Shown here: positions 48,776 to 61,259 of the stretch, in pieces
How the letters are laid out: each line of letters opens with the position of its first letter
How positions within the stretch are numbered: the stretch's first letter is position 1
Origin: Druceiella hillmani
Lineage: Eukaryota > Arthropoda > Insecta > Lepidoptera > Hepialidae
Assembly: GCA_039881145.1 (NCBI GenBank)
Contig: JAYKKI010000027.1
Location: forward strand, 19,045,001-19,109,000
Direction of reading: 5' to 3'
DNA: 64,000 nt
Made by a program: the position numbers and the translations under genes
Notes under the pieces: generated by a model
The model's input: only the letters and a program-made list of their open reading frames with translations
The model's database searches: none
What the model was told of the DNA's origin: nothing

Positions 48776-51691
48776 ACTTTACATCACATTGAGCAGAAAA
48801 TAATAAGGAACTATTATATAAATCATATGAAAAATATTCCACCGTTTATTTACTAAATATTATTGTTTTAGAGACGTACGCTTTAGATATGTTTAGTTTC
48901 GTTCAAAGAATCACCTGTTTAAATAACAGATACGTTCTATATTAAAACCTGTTTTCATATTTGTAACATATGGGTTCACATCAACAACAATTAAAATACC
49001 AAGCAAAATTAAATTTTCCGTTTTACAAAGTAGCTGAGAATACAGCAAATAATGGAGAATATTCAATTACGTAATGGTTTATTGGTATAAAATCTTATGA
49101 ATAAACATAAATTCAATTACATACAATTAAAATCAAAATAAATCTCCGAAATTTCCTAGAAAAATATTATGGTATAACTTAATTTCGGTAGTTTTAGTTC
49201 TATTAAAGTAACCACATTACCTTATGGAAATACATTTTTGCTCGTCTGCTATTTATAAAACTATATTGCTAATTTATCGATTATTTAATTTTTAAGTAAT
49301 ATTTTTGATTAAGGAAACTGTATTCAATTTAAAACTTTCATTTCTGAGATGACATAATTTTAAATTGTACAAAATTCAATGTTGAGTAAAAACATTGGAC
49401 TTGAGAGTTCAATTTGCACTTTACGGAATTTTAGAATTCCATCGCGAACAGGAAACTTTTATAATTTAACTAAAACACTTAAATAAAAATAAAGTGAAAT
49501 AATCTAAGAGCTTCTTTAAAAGCTCATTTGAAAGTTTTCGTTGTCAAAAAACGTAATTTAAAATTATATAAAATCCATATTTTTAAGATGTAATAAAAAC
49601 AGGACATATTGATAGAAAATGATTCGCATTTTATCAATTTGTACTTTAATATTCTTTTTAAAAATCCCATTTTAAATTAATAAACTGAAACTTCTTTGGC
49701 GACATTAAAACGAAACGCCGGCAATTATCCTAATCTCCAACCGCAGCTTTGTTAGTAGTATCGAAAATTTCGTGGGCTGATCTTATGTTTAACTCTAATG
49801 TTTCTTTTCAAGCTCGGGATAAAAGTTTTATAATTGTCTATTAACATTTTAATTAAAAACAGAAAAATATCAACATTAATTTTTGAATTTAAAAGTAATT
49901 AATGAAATTAATGTGTTTGCATTTTTCTTAGTTTGCATTATTCATGTAGCCTTGGACACTAATAAACTTCATTTTGTCAATTTGAATTTTAAAATGGGGC
50001 CATTTCAAATTCTAGACATTTCTGTTTCTTAATTAATGTATTGAAAGTAATATTAAATATGGATATTTACGAAATAATTCACGAAGTATCTAAGTTCGTT
50101 TTCCTACACTATGTCGACAAGTCAACATAACCAATAACAAACAATATCGAGTCAAGATTTTTTTCGGTATTTTGTCAACGTAATCTGCATTTTATTTTAA
50201 CATATGCTTATCAATAAAACTTGAATAATTAAAAAAAGGCGACGTTAGAAATAGAAGTAACACGAAAGTAATTTAACAAAATTCACGTGACCGTATTGAC
50301 CATTTACGTAAATATTTTGGCTTTATTAATTTTAATTGTTGAGATATATGAATTTAAAGATTCTGTCCTAAAAATAGTAAAAAGGGAACTCCTATGTCAT
50401 GATAATAGTCCGTCATATCCAATTTTCTTCTCAATAACTAATACATTAAGAAATTTGGAATTTTATATATCCACCCGACTTTTTAAATTTGTAAGAAGTT
50501 ATTTAATGAGAATGTTACAAAAATGTCTAATTTTTACATGTAACAATGCCGAGAAAAGTTTGGTTTAAATTTAAACAAGTTATGTTTTGTTGATTTTGCC
50601 TAAATTTATGAAAGTTATTTTTATGGAAATATCACTTCGCAGCCAAAACTATATTTTAATTTTTTTTTATTTGTTCTGTCGTTAAAATTATTACGTCTAC
50701 AATTAAAATAAGTATCGATATAACAAAATTAGTTTATTACTAAAAAAGCAAAAACATCTGTAAATTAGAAAAAAATATTTTGAAGCAAAAATAATATTTT
50801 TTTGAAAGCACGAAAAGTATAATATTTAACCAAGCAACAAAATCACTATTTTTATATACGTATCTAATGAAAGAAAAAAATCTCAACATCGCAAGTAGGA
50901 GTTGTTTTAAGAATAAATTAACGAGTTTTGCGACATAAAATTAAATAAATAATGTGATGAAATATCATTTCAAAATAACTGCAAGAAGGATGAAGCAATT
51001 ATATTGAAGCTTATCTCTGTTGATACAGAAATTGGGAGTTAATATTACAATACGCGGTTGCTAAAGGTTATTAAAAGTATAATTACGAAAAAATGAAAAG
51101 TGGAGTTGTCGTTATTTTTCATAAAAACTATTTAATTTGAACCAAAGTAACATTGCCAATACTTATTTTCTCCATGAACGTAACATAAAGATAAAGATTT
51201 CATTTTAAATAGACATTTAAAATAAACAAGCAGGTTATCGTTTATTATATGATTCAATTCACTGTTCCGGCCAAGACTGTAACAGTTATTTCCAGAAAAT
51301 TAATCGCATATCGCATTTCTATCAAAAATGTAGAACATGGAATATTCAGATAGCAGAATAATTTTCTTATTGTTATTTTAACGGATACATTTGTGCTCAT
51401 AACTCCACTGGTAGCTGCAGACATACTCAAGTAACTAGTTTCATGCCAAGTTCCATTTTGCATATTTATTTAAGATATTGAATGTTTGGAGATCTTACGG
51501 TAAAGTGAGTACGGTAAGATTTTACGGAGATAACGTTTGTATTTACTTGAACGCTGGAGAATAAAATGATGGCTTTATATTTCTTCATGTGCACCATAAA
51601 ATAAGATGGGCAAAAATAGAAAAATAGGCGAGCTACATTTGCTAATAGACTCCTAGTTTATGTTTAGGTTTAGGATCCGATCGGGCTAAAA

Positions 51692-51727
51692 AGCCTGATA
51701 TCATTTATATGTAAATAATATCAGGCT
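51692..51727. repeat. Short hairpin at the inner end of the right arm
   Basis: AGCCTGATAT and its reverse complement flank a 16-base loop, followed by an A run. It lies just before the right arm of the large inverted repeat. Confidence 0.7.
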
Positions 51728-51761
51728 CTCTATATATAGAAAAAAAAAAAATAAATAAAAT

Positions 51762-51764
<3 letters not shown>

Positions 51765-51800
<36 letters not shown>
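51765..51800. repeat. (TA)n microsatellite
   Basis: About 18 TA units immediately inside the right arm. Confidence 0.95.
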
Positions 51801-51802
<2 letters not shown>

Positions 51803-52299
51803 AAGTAATCATCTCATAGGAAATAAAGAACAATTTGGAGTTTTATATTCTGTTTTAAAAATGATTATAAACGATAAGAGTAGCTGAAAAACAATTAATG
51901 TTAGGCAAAATAAGATTTTTTTGTTTTCTGAATCATCTATGATACTCAAAAATATATGTTTTATTGAACAAAATAAAACTGAGGAGATGTTATACTGAAA
52001 AAAAAATATTTCTTGGTTACACGAAATATTTAAACTTCAAATATTTTCCCGTGATCAAACTTATAAAGCAGAAATAATAAAAACATTTATAATCCATTAA
52101 ACATATACTATTATGTGTCGATGCTTAGTAACGCGTAGTTAAAAATATAACACGAGTATAAACACTAATGCTTAAATTTAAGTTTTATTCTTAACTGCCT
52201 GAATTTACGACGATCAAATAAATAAATTAATGCCATAGAGAAGAAAAAAAACTATTCACCTTGCGAATATCAAAATATTCCTTCTTTATTTCACAATCT

Positions 52300-52500
52300 G
52301 CAATAAAATCTTTAGATAGCACCAAGTGGCACCCGCAAGTTTCACCGTGCTATAGAACTTCCCTACGCCGTAGAGGGCAAATTGTAAGTCACTTTGAGAG
52401 CGCTTTTGTTCATTGTTCACTGTCTACGCCCTGCTACGGCTGACTACGCCCGCGCAATTATATTCCTTTAACTTTCTGACTATGAGGGCAAAGTGATAAA
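52300..52500 (-). repeat. GC-richer repeat patch with CTACGGCGTAG core (b')
   Basis: Minus-strand reading gives ATAATTGCGCGGGCGTAGTC, AAAAGCGCTCTCAAAGTGAC, CTCTACGGCGTAGGGAAGTT and GCGGGTGCCAC. It pairs with patch b in the inverted structure but shares most detail with patch a. Confidence 0.65.
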
Positions 52501-53527
52501 TTTATCATATTGTTAGAAACTTTATAGGTGAAACAATGTAATGAGCTATATTTTACTTTTTCTTTTACTTAGAGCTTTCCATGTCAGCTAATTAAAAAAA
52601 AAAGAATAATATGTTGTTGACAAATTTAAGTATACACTAAAAACGTATTATTTTATTTACCTGTTTCCTGTACACTTTCATTTACCTGTTTCCCTTGCAC
52701 ATTGAATTAAATTTATTCAATTCATTTAGGTCATTAATATCGAGTAATAGAACAAAAGTACATACGCCTACAAAAAAGAATATTATATTCAGAATAAATC
52801 GAATTTGTTACATTATAAGTTATAAGTATTTCGGGTAATCAGCAAAAGTATGTTTTTTTTTAAAGTAAGTCTTGAAATTGTTTTAATCATATTTATTACT
52901 GGATGTTAAGGAATTAAAATTGGGAAACATTTTCCTTTTCGCAATTTTAAATTATTTTTTTAATTATTCTTAAAAATCTATAGTGGAATTTAAATTTTTA
53001 AAAAATACTGTTATTTAGAATGAGTCAGATATAGACATTTTGGAAAAATAATTATATGTGACTATCTCTGAGTAAGATTCTTTATCTAACCACCACTGAT
53101 TCTGTATGTAAGTGAATCTTGAACAACTCAAAGAAAAATGTAAGCAAATTTATTAAAGATGAATGTGAAATGTTGATAAAAGTATAGGTATATTTCTGTT
53201 AAAATGTTATCATATGAATAAAATTGTTTCGTTAGCAACACATTAAAATTACAGCCTTTGGACAACGTTATACAAAATAAATTTAGGAAATATTTACAAA
53301 AAAAAGCTAACTAAAGCCCAAAACCTAACAAAAACACGATATTGAAAAAAATGCAATTATGAGAATAAAGAAAGAAATATTTTTGTAATTCGTGTAAGTT
53401 GTGACCGAGCTATTCTCAAGGATATTTGTAGAAAAATAAAATAAAAGCGCAGCTTGAATAAATATAAGTAAATGAATTGGTAGAATCTCTAATAAAATCT
53501 AAAACTCTGTATCATCATAAAATAAAA

Positions 53528-53602
53528 AAATATAGAAGAACGAATGAAATCGTTACGATACTTCATTACTATAGTTACGATTTAGTTCGTTCTTCTATAT
53601 TT
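53528..53602. repeat. Imperfect hairpin
   Basis: AAATATAGAAGAACGAA and its reverse complement, with further imperfect pairing inward (24 of 29 positions), flank a ~17-base loop. Confidence 0.75.
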
Positions 53603-53779
53603 GATTATATCTTCTATATTTGGTACTCGATATTCATTACAATTACGAAAACTTAAAAAAAATAGATTAATGTAAGATAAATCTGGCATTCATCTTCTTG
53701 AGAAAAATATACACCAACAACTTATCACGCCAATCCTGAAGGATTACCTGTCGACAACTTATTTCACAAATCTCAAACC

Positions 53780-53990
53780 GTTAGCTTCTTAGCTATCGTT
53801 CCCGAACGAAAGTTCATCCAATTTTGTGTGGCCAAAACTCGGTATAACGCTACGAAAAATGGTACTTACGACTGTAGTAATTTTACGAAAATTCGCTACG
53901 CCATAGAAGGAAAGAATGTTTCCCAGTTCTTTCTAACGCTTGACTCAACGCGCCCTTGTAATTACGCTCATTATCCTTCCTCGTATTGAG
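53780..53990 (-). repeat. GC-richer repeat patch with CTACGGCGTAG core (a')
   Basis: Minus-strand reading gives AATTACAAGGGCGCGTTGAG, TCTATGGCGTAGCGAATTTT and TTTTTCGTAGCGTTAT, the partner of patch a. Confidence 0.65.
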
Positions 53991-54180
53991 GTTCAAAATT
54001 ACTTGCCAGTTACCTTTAATCAAAACCGAAATTTCGGCGCTCAATTTATATGTATCCTTGTTCAATATAGATATATTCTTCATCAATATACAAATTCTCA
54101 ATCTACGTAAATAAGAACTATCGTTAAGTACGTTAGAAATGTTATACATTCCACATTTTTCATATTGGTAATATTACTTG

Positions 54181-55213
54181 AAATTATGATCTTTAAACAA
54201 ATGTTTTAATAAATGAAACTTAATTATGAGTGAAATATAAGTGAATATTAATTAAAAATTGAGGATTCCACAATCCAAAAAACTCAATCTTAGCTAATCC
54301 CACTTACAACGAAAGACGAAATTGAAATTAAATTTAATTGGTCTTAAAAATACGTTCTATCCGATATTCATTGCACTTCTTTGTGTGCTATTTACTCGGT
54401 CAAATGTTTTTAAAAACACTGGATATTCTTAACAGGCGAATTTGAATGAACCGTAAAGTTATTTTGCGCCCGTTGATAAATAAAGGTCATGTCCTACATC
54501 CGATAAAATATATTTTCGAACGAATTTTATGCGTTAGGTCGCTGTTGAGTTACAAAATCTCTGTGTTTATAAAACACACATTTTGTTAATTCTTCGTTGG
54601 TTTTGTGACTTAACTAGAATCTATCTTCCACCGATTGAATTAATGTTATCAAGTCATATTTGAATGCAATTATGTTTTTAAACATTGAATATACATAACA
54701 GGTGAATTTCGAAACAATTTATTTTTCTTAAGATATTTGCACGTTGTCAAAACCCATTCACCCATTTCAATAATTGTTGTTTTTCTGTCCATCTGTTTGT
54801 CTGGGATCATCGTTGAAACGAACAAACGATTTTGATGGGGCTTTCACAGGCAAGTAAAGAGGTTTACAAGGAGTGATCTGGCTTACATATTATTTAAAAA
54901 ATACTTAGGTTTAAAACGTTTTGAAACTGTAGCCATCATTATGATTCTGTATATAAATAAGATAATTAATAATATACCTCCTGATCGCACGGACTCAGAA
55001 CGCAAGGACAGGCTAATGCGGAAGGTTATGTCGCGTCTCAAAGTAATTTTGCGATATAAGCAATGTAATTAACGGAGTAGTAGACGATGTAAATAATTTA
55101 CAATAAGTGGTTTGGTAGGTACCCATTTTATTCCTGATTCTGCAGTTATTTTCATGTTTTTAATAAGTTTAGTGCTTCCTTAGTATATTTCAAGTAGCAA
55201 TTTTACTTTTTTT
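54181..55213. other. AT-rich stretch without recognised gene
   Basis: Nothing coding was seen. A patch at about 54,780-54,900 (TCTGTCCATCTGTTTGTCTG and following) has the look of a dispersed insect repeat but cannot be assigned. Confidence 0.45.
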
Positions 55214-55268
55214 AAATTAATGGCTACTAATCAAACATACCTTATGTTTGATTAGTAGCCATTAATTT
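55214..55268. repeat. Perfect 26-bp inverted repeat, 3-base loop
   Basis: AAATTAATGGCTACTAATCA continuing to 55,239 is matched exactly by its reverse complement at 55,243-55,268. There is no mismatch and the loop is CCT. Confidence 0.95.
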
Positions 55269-55652
55269 GTATTTAAAAGATAATAAAATATATACAAAAT
55301 TTTACACTCTACAAAACGTCTATACAAATAAATATAAATAAAGTATCCTCTCTGATTTCCACGTAACTTCTTTTTCTTAAGCGCATATTATTACTTGCAT
55401 ATTATCAAAACCCCATTTTTAAGATAAATATTTTAATGGAAAATTATTTCAAGAAGATAGATTTTTTAATAACTCAATAAATTTTCATTTCTTTTTTTTT
55501 TTATTTTACGTGGATGAAGTCGCACATAACAGATAACTATTAAAAAATCTTAAAATACAATCCGTAATATAAAAGGATAATGAAAATACTACAAAACAAA
55601 TAAATGTAGAATACACAACGAATGAAAGCGCAACATAATGTCATCGGTGGTG
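55269..55652. other. AT-rich stretch between two hairpins
   Basis: No feature recognised. Confidence 0.45.
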
Positions 55653-55725
55653 TATATTTACTTAAATTGAAAGATGATACGCTGATCATCTGTCAGTGTA
55701 TCATCTTTCAATTTAAGTAAATATA
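55653..55725. repeat. Perfect 28-bp inverted repeat with paired loop base
   Basis: The 28 bases at 55,653-55,680 (including ACTTAAATTGAAAGATGATA) are matched exactly at 55,698-55,725. Inside, after one mismatch, CTGA/TCAG continue the stem, leaving a 7-base loop. Total stem is about 33 bp. Confidence 0.95.
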
Positions 55726-55930
55726 TTATAATGCATTTACCTTGTTTAACGATGTTTTATAATTATTATCTTTTAGATATGAAAAAGTTTCATCTTATTA
55801 ATAGAAGAATTATAAAAAATACAACGTACGAATATAACAAATTTTATTCGAAAAACTTATGAGAAATGCAATACTATCTATTTATAAAGTTAAGAAAGTT
55901 ATCCTCCTTTACATACGAAATAAGTTGATC

Positions 55931-56428
55931 CAGGTAAAAATTGAGACGGCAATATATTTAATCATTTGACTGTTACGTTTTTCTCTTACAGCCTTAAATA
56001 CGAGATTGAAATAATTCAAATGTAATGCTACCAGGTAAAAATTGAGACGGGAATATATTTAATAATTTTACTGTTACATTTTCCTGTCACAGCCTTAAAT
56101 ATGAGATTAAAATAATTCAAATGTAATGCTCCCAGGTAAAAACTGAGACGGGAATATATTTAATAATTTTACTGTTACGTTTTCCTGTCACAGCCTTAAA
56201 TACGAGATTAAAATAATTCAAATGTAATGCTCCCAGGTAAAAACTGAGACGGGAATATGTTTAATAATTTTACTGTTACGTTTTCCTGTCACAGCCTTAA
56301 ATACGAGATTGAAATAATTCAAATGTAATGCTCCCTGGTAAAAATTGAGACGGCAATATATTAAATCATTTTACTGTTACATTTTCCTGTCAGCCTTAAA
56401 TACGAGATTGAAATAATTCAAATGTAAT
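55931..56428. repeat. Tandem array, 5 copies of 101 bp
   Basis: Copies begin at 55,931, 56,032, 56,133, 56,234 and 56,335, a constant 101 bp step. Shared text: CAGGTAAAAA(T/C)TGAGACGG, TTTTACTGTTAC, CAGCCTTAAATACGAGATT and AATAATTCAAATGTAATG. The middle copies are most alike; the last has lost two bases (CTGTCAGCC). Confidence 0.97.
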
Positions 56429-57238
56429 TGGGTACTCGCTGTGCTTTTAGTGTTACCACCTTTCAAAATAATTCTCTCATAATGCATCATAATTATATAT
56501 TAATAACTTTTTCGTATCTTATTACGTGGTGCAGACAACTTTCATACTATAATAATTGTTTTTTAACTATGAAAATAGACATCATTCTAATATAAAAATA
56601 TGCAATATTAGAATATTCCTCTCATGTTTTATGCATTGAAGAGAACGTCAAAATAATAAAACGCACAAGCAACTTTAAATAAAAAATTATCGCAAAAAAA
56701 CGATTCCTTTTTTATTTGGCATAAATAGTTACTCCCGATCTCGGCAGATATAAAAATACATGTTTCGTTAATTTATCTTTTTGTGTTTGTTTCACAATCG
56801 TGGTCATTATTATGTACTACTAGGCAATAAAGATCCTTTACATAAAACTTTTCCATCACATAATCTACGTCAACAAATGTTCTAATTATAACAAACATAA
56901 AATAGAATTAGCGAATTTTCCAGGTTATGAAGGGCCGAGTAAATATTTACACATTGCGCCAGTCACGAATCCAACAAATATTTACCTTCCTCTTCGAACC
57001 AGACGGATGTGCGTTTAACGATCTGAGACGTGACCTCGATTCACGAACTTAGCCCAACCCTATCAGTTATAAAAATAAATATACCAAAACCATGAAAATG
57101 AAATATGAAGCGATAACATCACGTGTATTTTTAGTGGTTTTAAAGTGTTTTATTTATTTTTGGCATTGTAAACGCGTTCGTTCCGAATCATATTCATACG
57201 TTTGCTCATAAAACCATGTATTGAAATAAAAGACAGTG
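56429..57238. other. AT-rich stretch without recognised gene
   Basis: Nothing coding was seen. The 56,930-57,060 patch is somewhat GC-richer but has no frame of note. Confidence 0.45.
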
Positions 57239-57595
57239 CGTATGGTTAACAAGGCTTAATTTGATTAATTGTTGAGTGTCACATGATTAAATGGAATCGT
57301 TACGAGTGCATCGAGTTGAAAGTATAAAAATGTTTGTAGGATTTATTTGCAACATGCATTAATATTAATGATCAGGTATTTGTTACTTATATATCCTGTC
57401 AAATTAAAATAAGCGAGTGGTTAACAAGGCTTTGGTTAATTTGATTAATTTTTGGGTGTAACGTGATTAAATGAAAATCGTTATTAGCGGATTGAGTTGA
57501 AAGTGTAAAAATGTTTATAGATTATATTTACAATATGCATTAATATCAATGATGAGATATTCTTTATTTGTATATCCTGTTAGATTAAAATAAAG
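57239..57595. repeat. ~175-bp direct tandem duplication, diverged
   Basis: Copies at about 57,240-57,413 and 57,418-57,595 share GGTTAACAAGGCTT, AATTTGATTAATT, GTGATTAAATG, TTGAGTTGAAAGT, ATGCATTAATAT and ATATCCTGT(C/T)A(A/G)ATTAAAATAA. The last motif also occurs inverted at about 60,815-60,842. Confidence 0.9.
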
Positions 57596-57875
57596 ATAGA
57601 ATTTTTATATTATTAACACGCCATTTCCTTGTCACTGCTAAAGCAAATAGTAAAACTTTGTTCATAATTCAATCATATCCAAACTTTCATCAATTAAGTT
57701 TTCTAGAAATGTTTTCGACGATTTCGTTTTAATAAAAAATATACATAATAATTAGTACTGATTTCTTTGTAATATTCTTTTAACATTACTCGACTGTCAC
57801 TCATTACGTAGGCTTGGATTTGAAAACTCTTTATATGTGAGAAAACAAAGTTAACAAAAAAAATTTTTTATAATT

Positions 57876-58046
57876 TCATTTAGTGAAGAAGCCGTGATGG
57901 GCTCGGTGCATTATTTGATAATATAACTTCCTTTTCATACCACTATTAACAACAAGTTCAATAAACTCGGGTATAGCTGTACTCATCTCAACGACGCTAT
58001 TTGAGTAGGGCATCCTAAGATGGTGATAATCAAAGATAACAGCGAT
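57876..58046 (-). CDS. Unassigned open frame with an exon-like edge
   Basis: A minus-strand frame ends at a stop at 57,876 and is preceded by a good 3' splice-site-like sequence (TTGCTTCCAACAG) ending at 58,047. The 56 residues (beginning IAVIFDYHHLRMPYSNSVVE, ending RAHHGFFTK) have a less AT-skewed composition than other frames here. I recognise no family. It could be a terminal exon, but chance is not excluded. Confidence 0.2.
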   Translation of the reverse strand: MAVIFDYHHLRMPYSNSVVEMSTAIPEFIELVVNSGMKRKLYYQIMHRAHHGFFTK

Positions 58047-58599
58047 CTGTTGGAAGCAAGCAAAGATATATCTGGAAGTATATTTGTTAAATTGGACGTT
58101 AACATGAACAACATTTAAAAATCGATGGGACATTTACATTACAAGAAGCTCTTGCTAGGTCCCTAAGAGGAATAAACCTAAAAGGAATAATCCAAGTGAA
58201 ACAAAAAGTAAACGTAATACTGTAAATATTACATTTGATATTAAATTTAATGACGAATACGGATATATTATTAACTTAAAATAAATAGTGCCAAATTGAA
58301 GAGATGTATTTCTTCCAAATATATTCCAACAAAATTAATGAACGGACGAACTACTGGGAAAAAATCACAGAATTTTTCTTGCGCACCGTCAATGGACTTT
58401 TTTCTTTTATAACGATTTTCTTTTTTCATTGGAAAACTTTGTTAAACGAGACTCTGACTTATTCTACCTAAATCTCGCCCAAATAATATCTTTATCCAAT
58501 AAGGTCCATTTTGCCTCCAAGTGCTGGTCCATTTTACATAAGCAAAACGAACCAAAATGGGAATGTTGGAAATAACCAAATATTTTTGTAAACCTTCAT

Positions 58600-58672
58600 T
58601 TAATTGAAATGAATATTCTTTATTTAATTGAAATGAATATTCTTTATTTAATTGAAATTAATTGAATTGAAA
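58600..58672. repeat. 24-bp minisatellite, ~3 copies
   Basis: TTTAATTGAAATGAATATTC plus CTTTA spacing, repeated about 2.7 times. Confidence 0.85.
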
Positions 58673-58939
58673 TCTTCTTGATAGGTATTATAAATATCTC
58701 TTAGCATGTTTTCTTTACACAGCCCGATAAATAAAAGTGAAATGGCACACGCTGTTTTAATTTCACCACAACGAAAGTCATAAAAAATCAACGGATAAAA
58801 ATGATTATATTAGTCACTAAAAATCATCGAACCAAAATTGAGTCTAATGTTAAATTTATCTTGATGCGATGCACAAAATTTTCGAAATGTCGCCAATTTA
58901 TGAAAACAAATGGCAAATTCAAGCAAACTATTACTAAAC

Positions 58940-59165
58940 TAGCGTGACCCGCGCGAAGTCTTCGCATTATTTATTCCATTATGAAGCTCAGATGACAGAT
59001 CAAACAAATACTTTACTAAAATTGACATATAGAGGCGCAAGTATCAAAAGCATTGAGCTAAAGCGCCACTTTATTTATACGTGAGTGGATTTGAAATTAA
59101 ACAAAAATTTTACCGACCGTCAATCATATTGACGTTGAGCCGTTAGATGGCAGCATTGCTGTTTT
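58940..59165. other. GC-richer patch, possible dispersed repeat
   Basis: GCGTGACCCGCGCGAAGTCT, GGCGCAAGTATCAAAAGC and GCCGTTAGATGGCAGCATT stand out from the AT-rich flanks. There is no open frame. It has the style of an insect interspersed repeat, but the family is unknown. Confidence 0.35.
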
Positions 59166-59694
59166 GTGTATATAATTTTAATAATTAATTAATTTGCAAA
59201 AACAATAGCAATAATAAATTTTTTAGTTGTGGATGCCGGTAGAGCAAGCAATTATCTATAAAATGATATATAATTTATGTGGATTAGTTGTGAGGTTTTT
59301 TCTAAAAAGGGAGAGTAACATCTTAACCTTAGCGTATTAATATATATGATGATGATGATATTTTGATATTTGAAATACGAATAATTTACTTCTCTGCTAT
59401 TATTATTACGAAGTGCTGGCTCTAAGAAATTTCAGTGGTGGTACATTGTATTCATAAATAAATCTCCTTCCCCATGCCATATATGCCATTTCCAACTCAA
59501 ACTATCTCTACCTAATATGGTATATTTATCACCCTTTTCTATTTTTAACCGTGTTTCTCCTGGGTATATTAGAATAAAATTATCAAAAAAACATTTTACT
59601 CACAAAATTTCATTATTGATTGCAAATGAAAAAATGTCATGTTAATAAAAAAATTCTCGTCCTTAATACTTAAAAATGTCCTCACTATCTAATA

Positions 59695-59741
<47 letters not shown>
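59695..59741. repeat. (TG)n(TA)n microsatellite
   Basis: Short TG tract followed by about 18 TA units; it abuts the next element. Confidence 0.95.
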
Positions 59742-59747
<6 letters not shown>

Positions 59748-60297
59748 AATGTGGATTTGACCGTTCGACATTAAATGGATCCTCACATACCATATGATGT
59801 TCCTCAACCCCACACCAAAGAACTATAGTTCAACAAAATTGGGTAGTTCAGTCACAAGAATACTTTTAAATGGTTTGTAATTTCAAACCACTACGTAGCT
59901 TTGCTACCAGTGCCGACTAAAACAACAACCGCACGCTATCGCCAGTGTTTAGGTTTTCTTTGTATTCATTTGTTTATATATTTTTTTTATTCTTGGCATA
60001 ATTGTTTATTTCTCCATTTTGATGTTTTTATAACAGCCAGTATTAACTGGGTTTTCATATAATGTCGAAAGGAATACTTTTAAATGATTTGTAATTTCAA
60101 ACCATTACGTTGCTTTGCTACCAGTGCCGACTAAAACAACAACCGCACGCTATCGCCAGTGTTTAGGTTTTCTCTGTGCTAATTTGTTTATAATTTTTTT
60201 TATTCTTGACCTAATTGTTTATTTCTCTATTTTGATGTTTTTATAACAGCTAGTATTAACTGGGTTTTCATATAATGTCAAAAGGTCAAATCCACAT
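59748..60297. mobile_element. ~550-bp short-TIR element with internal tandem duplication
   Basis: Ends are inverted repeats: ATGTGGATTTGACC with GACATT at the left, and AATGTC with GGTCAAATCCACAT at the right. The interior is mostly two ~213 bp direct copies (59,859-60,072 and 60,073-60,285). They share AATACTTTTAAATG, TTTGCTACCAGTGCCGACTA, CAACCGCACGCTATCGCCAG and TTAACTGGGTTTTCATATAA. No coding capacity. It fits a non-autonomous DNA transposon (MITE). Target-site duplication is unclear because the left side is (TA)n. Confidence 0.8.
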
Positions 60298-61259
60298 GTT
60301 AATTAGGTATGTCAAATGACATATTCTCTTTGGTTAGTCCCTACTTTTGATTTGGATTTTGGATCGACATTGTGCATTTTATAGTACTTATTATTTCTTC
60401 CTTTAATGTTAATAGTATTTTTATTATTTCGTTTCTTTAAATCATGTAAGTACATTTCCAAGTCGGTTCAATTCTTTTTTAAATTATTTTTTACAATTTA
60501 ATTCGTTATTTACTACAGTATCAAATATAGTATTCACAGACCTCCGTTTTATTTTTGTTTCGTTTAGCATTATTTCTTTTATGTTTAGTCCTATTACGGA
60601 GCTAACACGAACACATGGTTCAAACTAACGACTAATTTAACTCATATACTTGTAGGCAGTTCTACAGCTGTTTCCAACCGATCGTTGTTATCCTTGGTTA
60701 CCACCATATTAAATTCCGAACCAATATAATGTGTAATTTTAAAAGATTATTACAACTAAGTCAACATTAATTTTTCCTTTTTTTTTGGTTAATAGTTTAG
60801 AAATTTTCACTTCATTTTAATCTAACAGGATATATAAGTAGAGCATATTTGAAAATTAATATGAATTTATATTTACACCCAGAGAACCAAATCGGAGTGA
60901 CGTGATTCCTAGCTTTAGGAGCGCTCTCAAGTAAACTTGGTAGTAAATGTTTTTTTATTACTTATACTTTACAACAAGTTGTTAGCTCCTTTAATGTAAG
61001 TTGTTATTATTTATATAAATTGTAAATCTATTATTTATGTAAAAACTATACAAGAATGATTCCATAATCTTGTCCCTTTTCATGATTTTAGCAGTCACGT
61101 CTAATTTGAAGCATGGCTGTGTTTAAAGCCCAAAATTTAATATTACTTACTAGGATTATTAAACATTTAAAAAATCATATCCTGCAGATTTCTTATCAGA
61201 AACTACAAGATAATATTTTAACATAAAAAAGTATCACATACCCTATGTAAACTTAATGA
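60298..61259. other. AT-rich stretch without recognised gene
   Basis: No coding signal. It contains the inverted match to the 57.4/57.6 kb duplication near 60,815-60,842. Confidence 0.45.

Larger units (their letters stand above)
51815..54180 (-). repeat. Large inverted repeat, right arm (~2.4 kb, diverged)
   Basis: Reverse-complement partner of 44,090-46,470; anchors are listed there. An 88-residue minus-strand open frame (53,883-54,149) falls in the outer part. The matching left-arm frame is broken by stops, so coding use is not supported. Confidence 0.8.

Noticed and set aside
50287..50568. 93-residue open frame on the plus strand.
   Set aside because: It opens with GTG rather than ATG, has no splice-site-like edge, and its leucine/isoleucine-rich sequence matches no family I know.
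51254..51463. 69-residue open frame on the minus strand with a balanced composition.
   Set aside because: No domain, neighbouring exon or conserved counterpart could be found.
51692..51740. Rho-independent terminator suggested by a hairpin followed by an A or T run.
   Set aside because: The context is eukaryotic, the run is A on the plus strand and no gene ends nearby.
53883..54149. 88-residue open frame on the minus strand.
   Set aside because: It lies in the right inverted arm; the homologous left-arm sequence has stops in the same frame, so coding constraint is unlikely.
55931..56428. CRISPR array suggested by regular repeats.
   Set aside because: Units are contiguous 101 bp tandem copies without unique spacers, in eukaryotic DNA. 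The same applies to the 25 bp array at 1,150-1,340.
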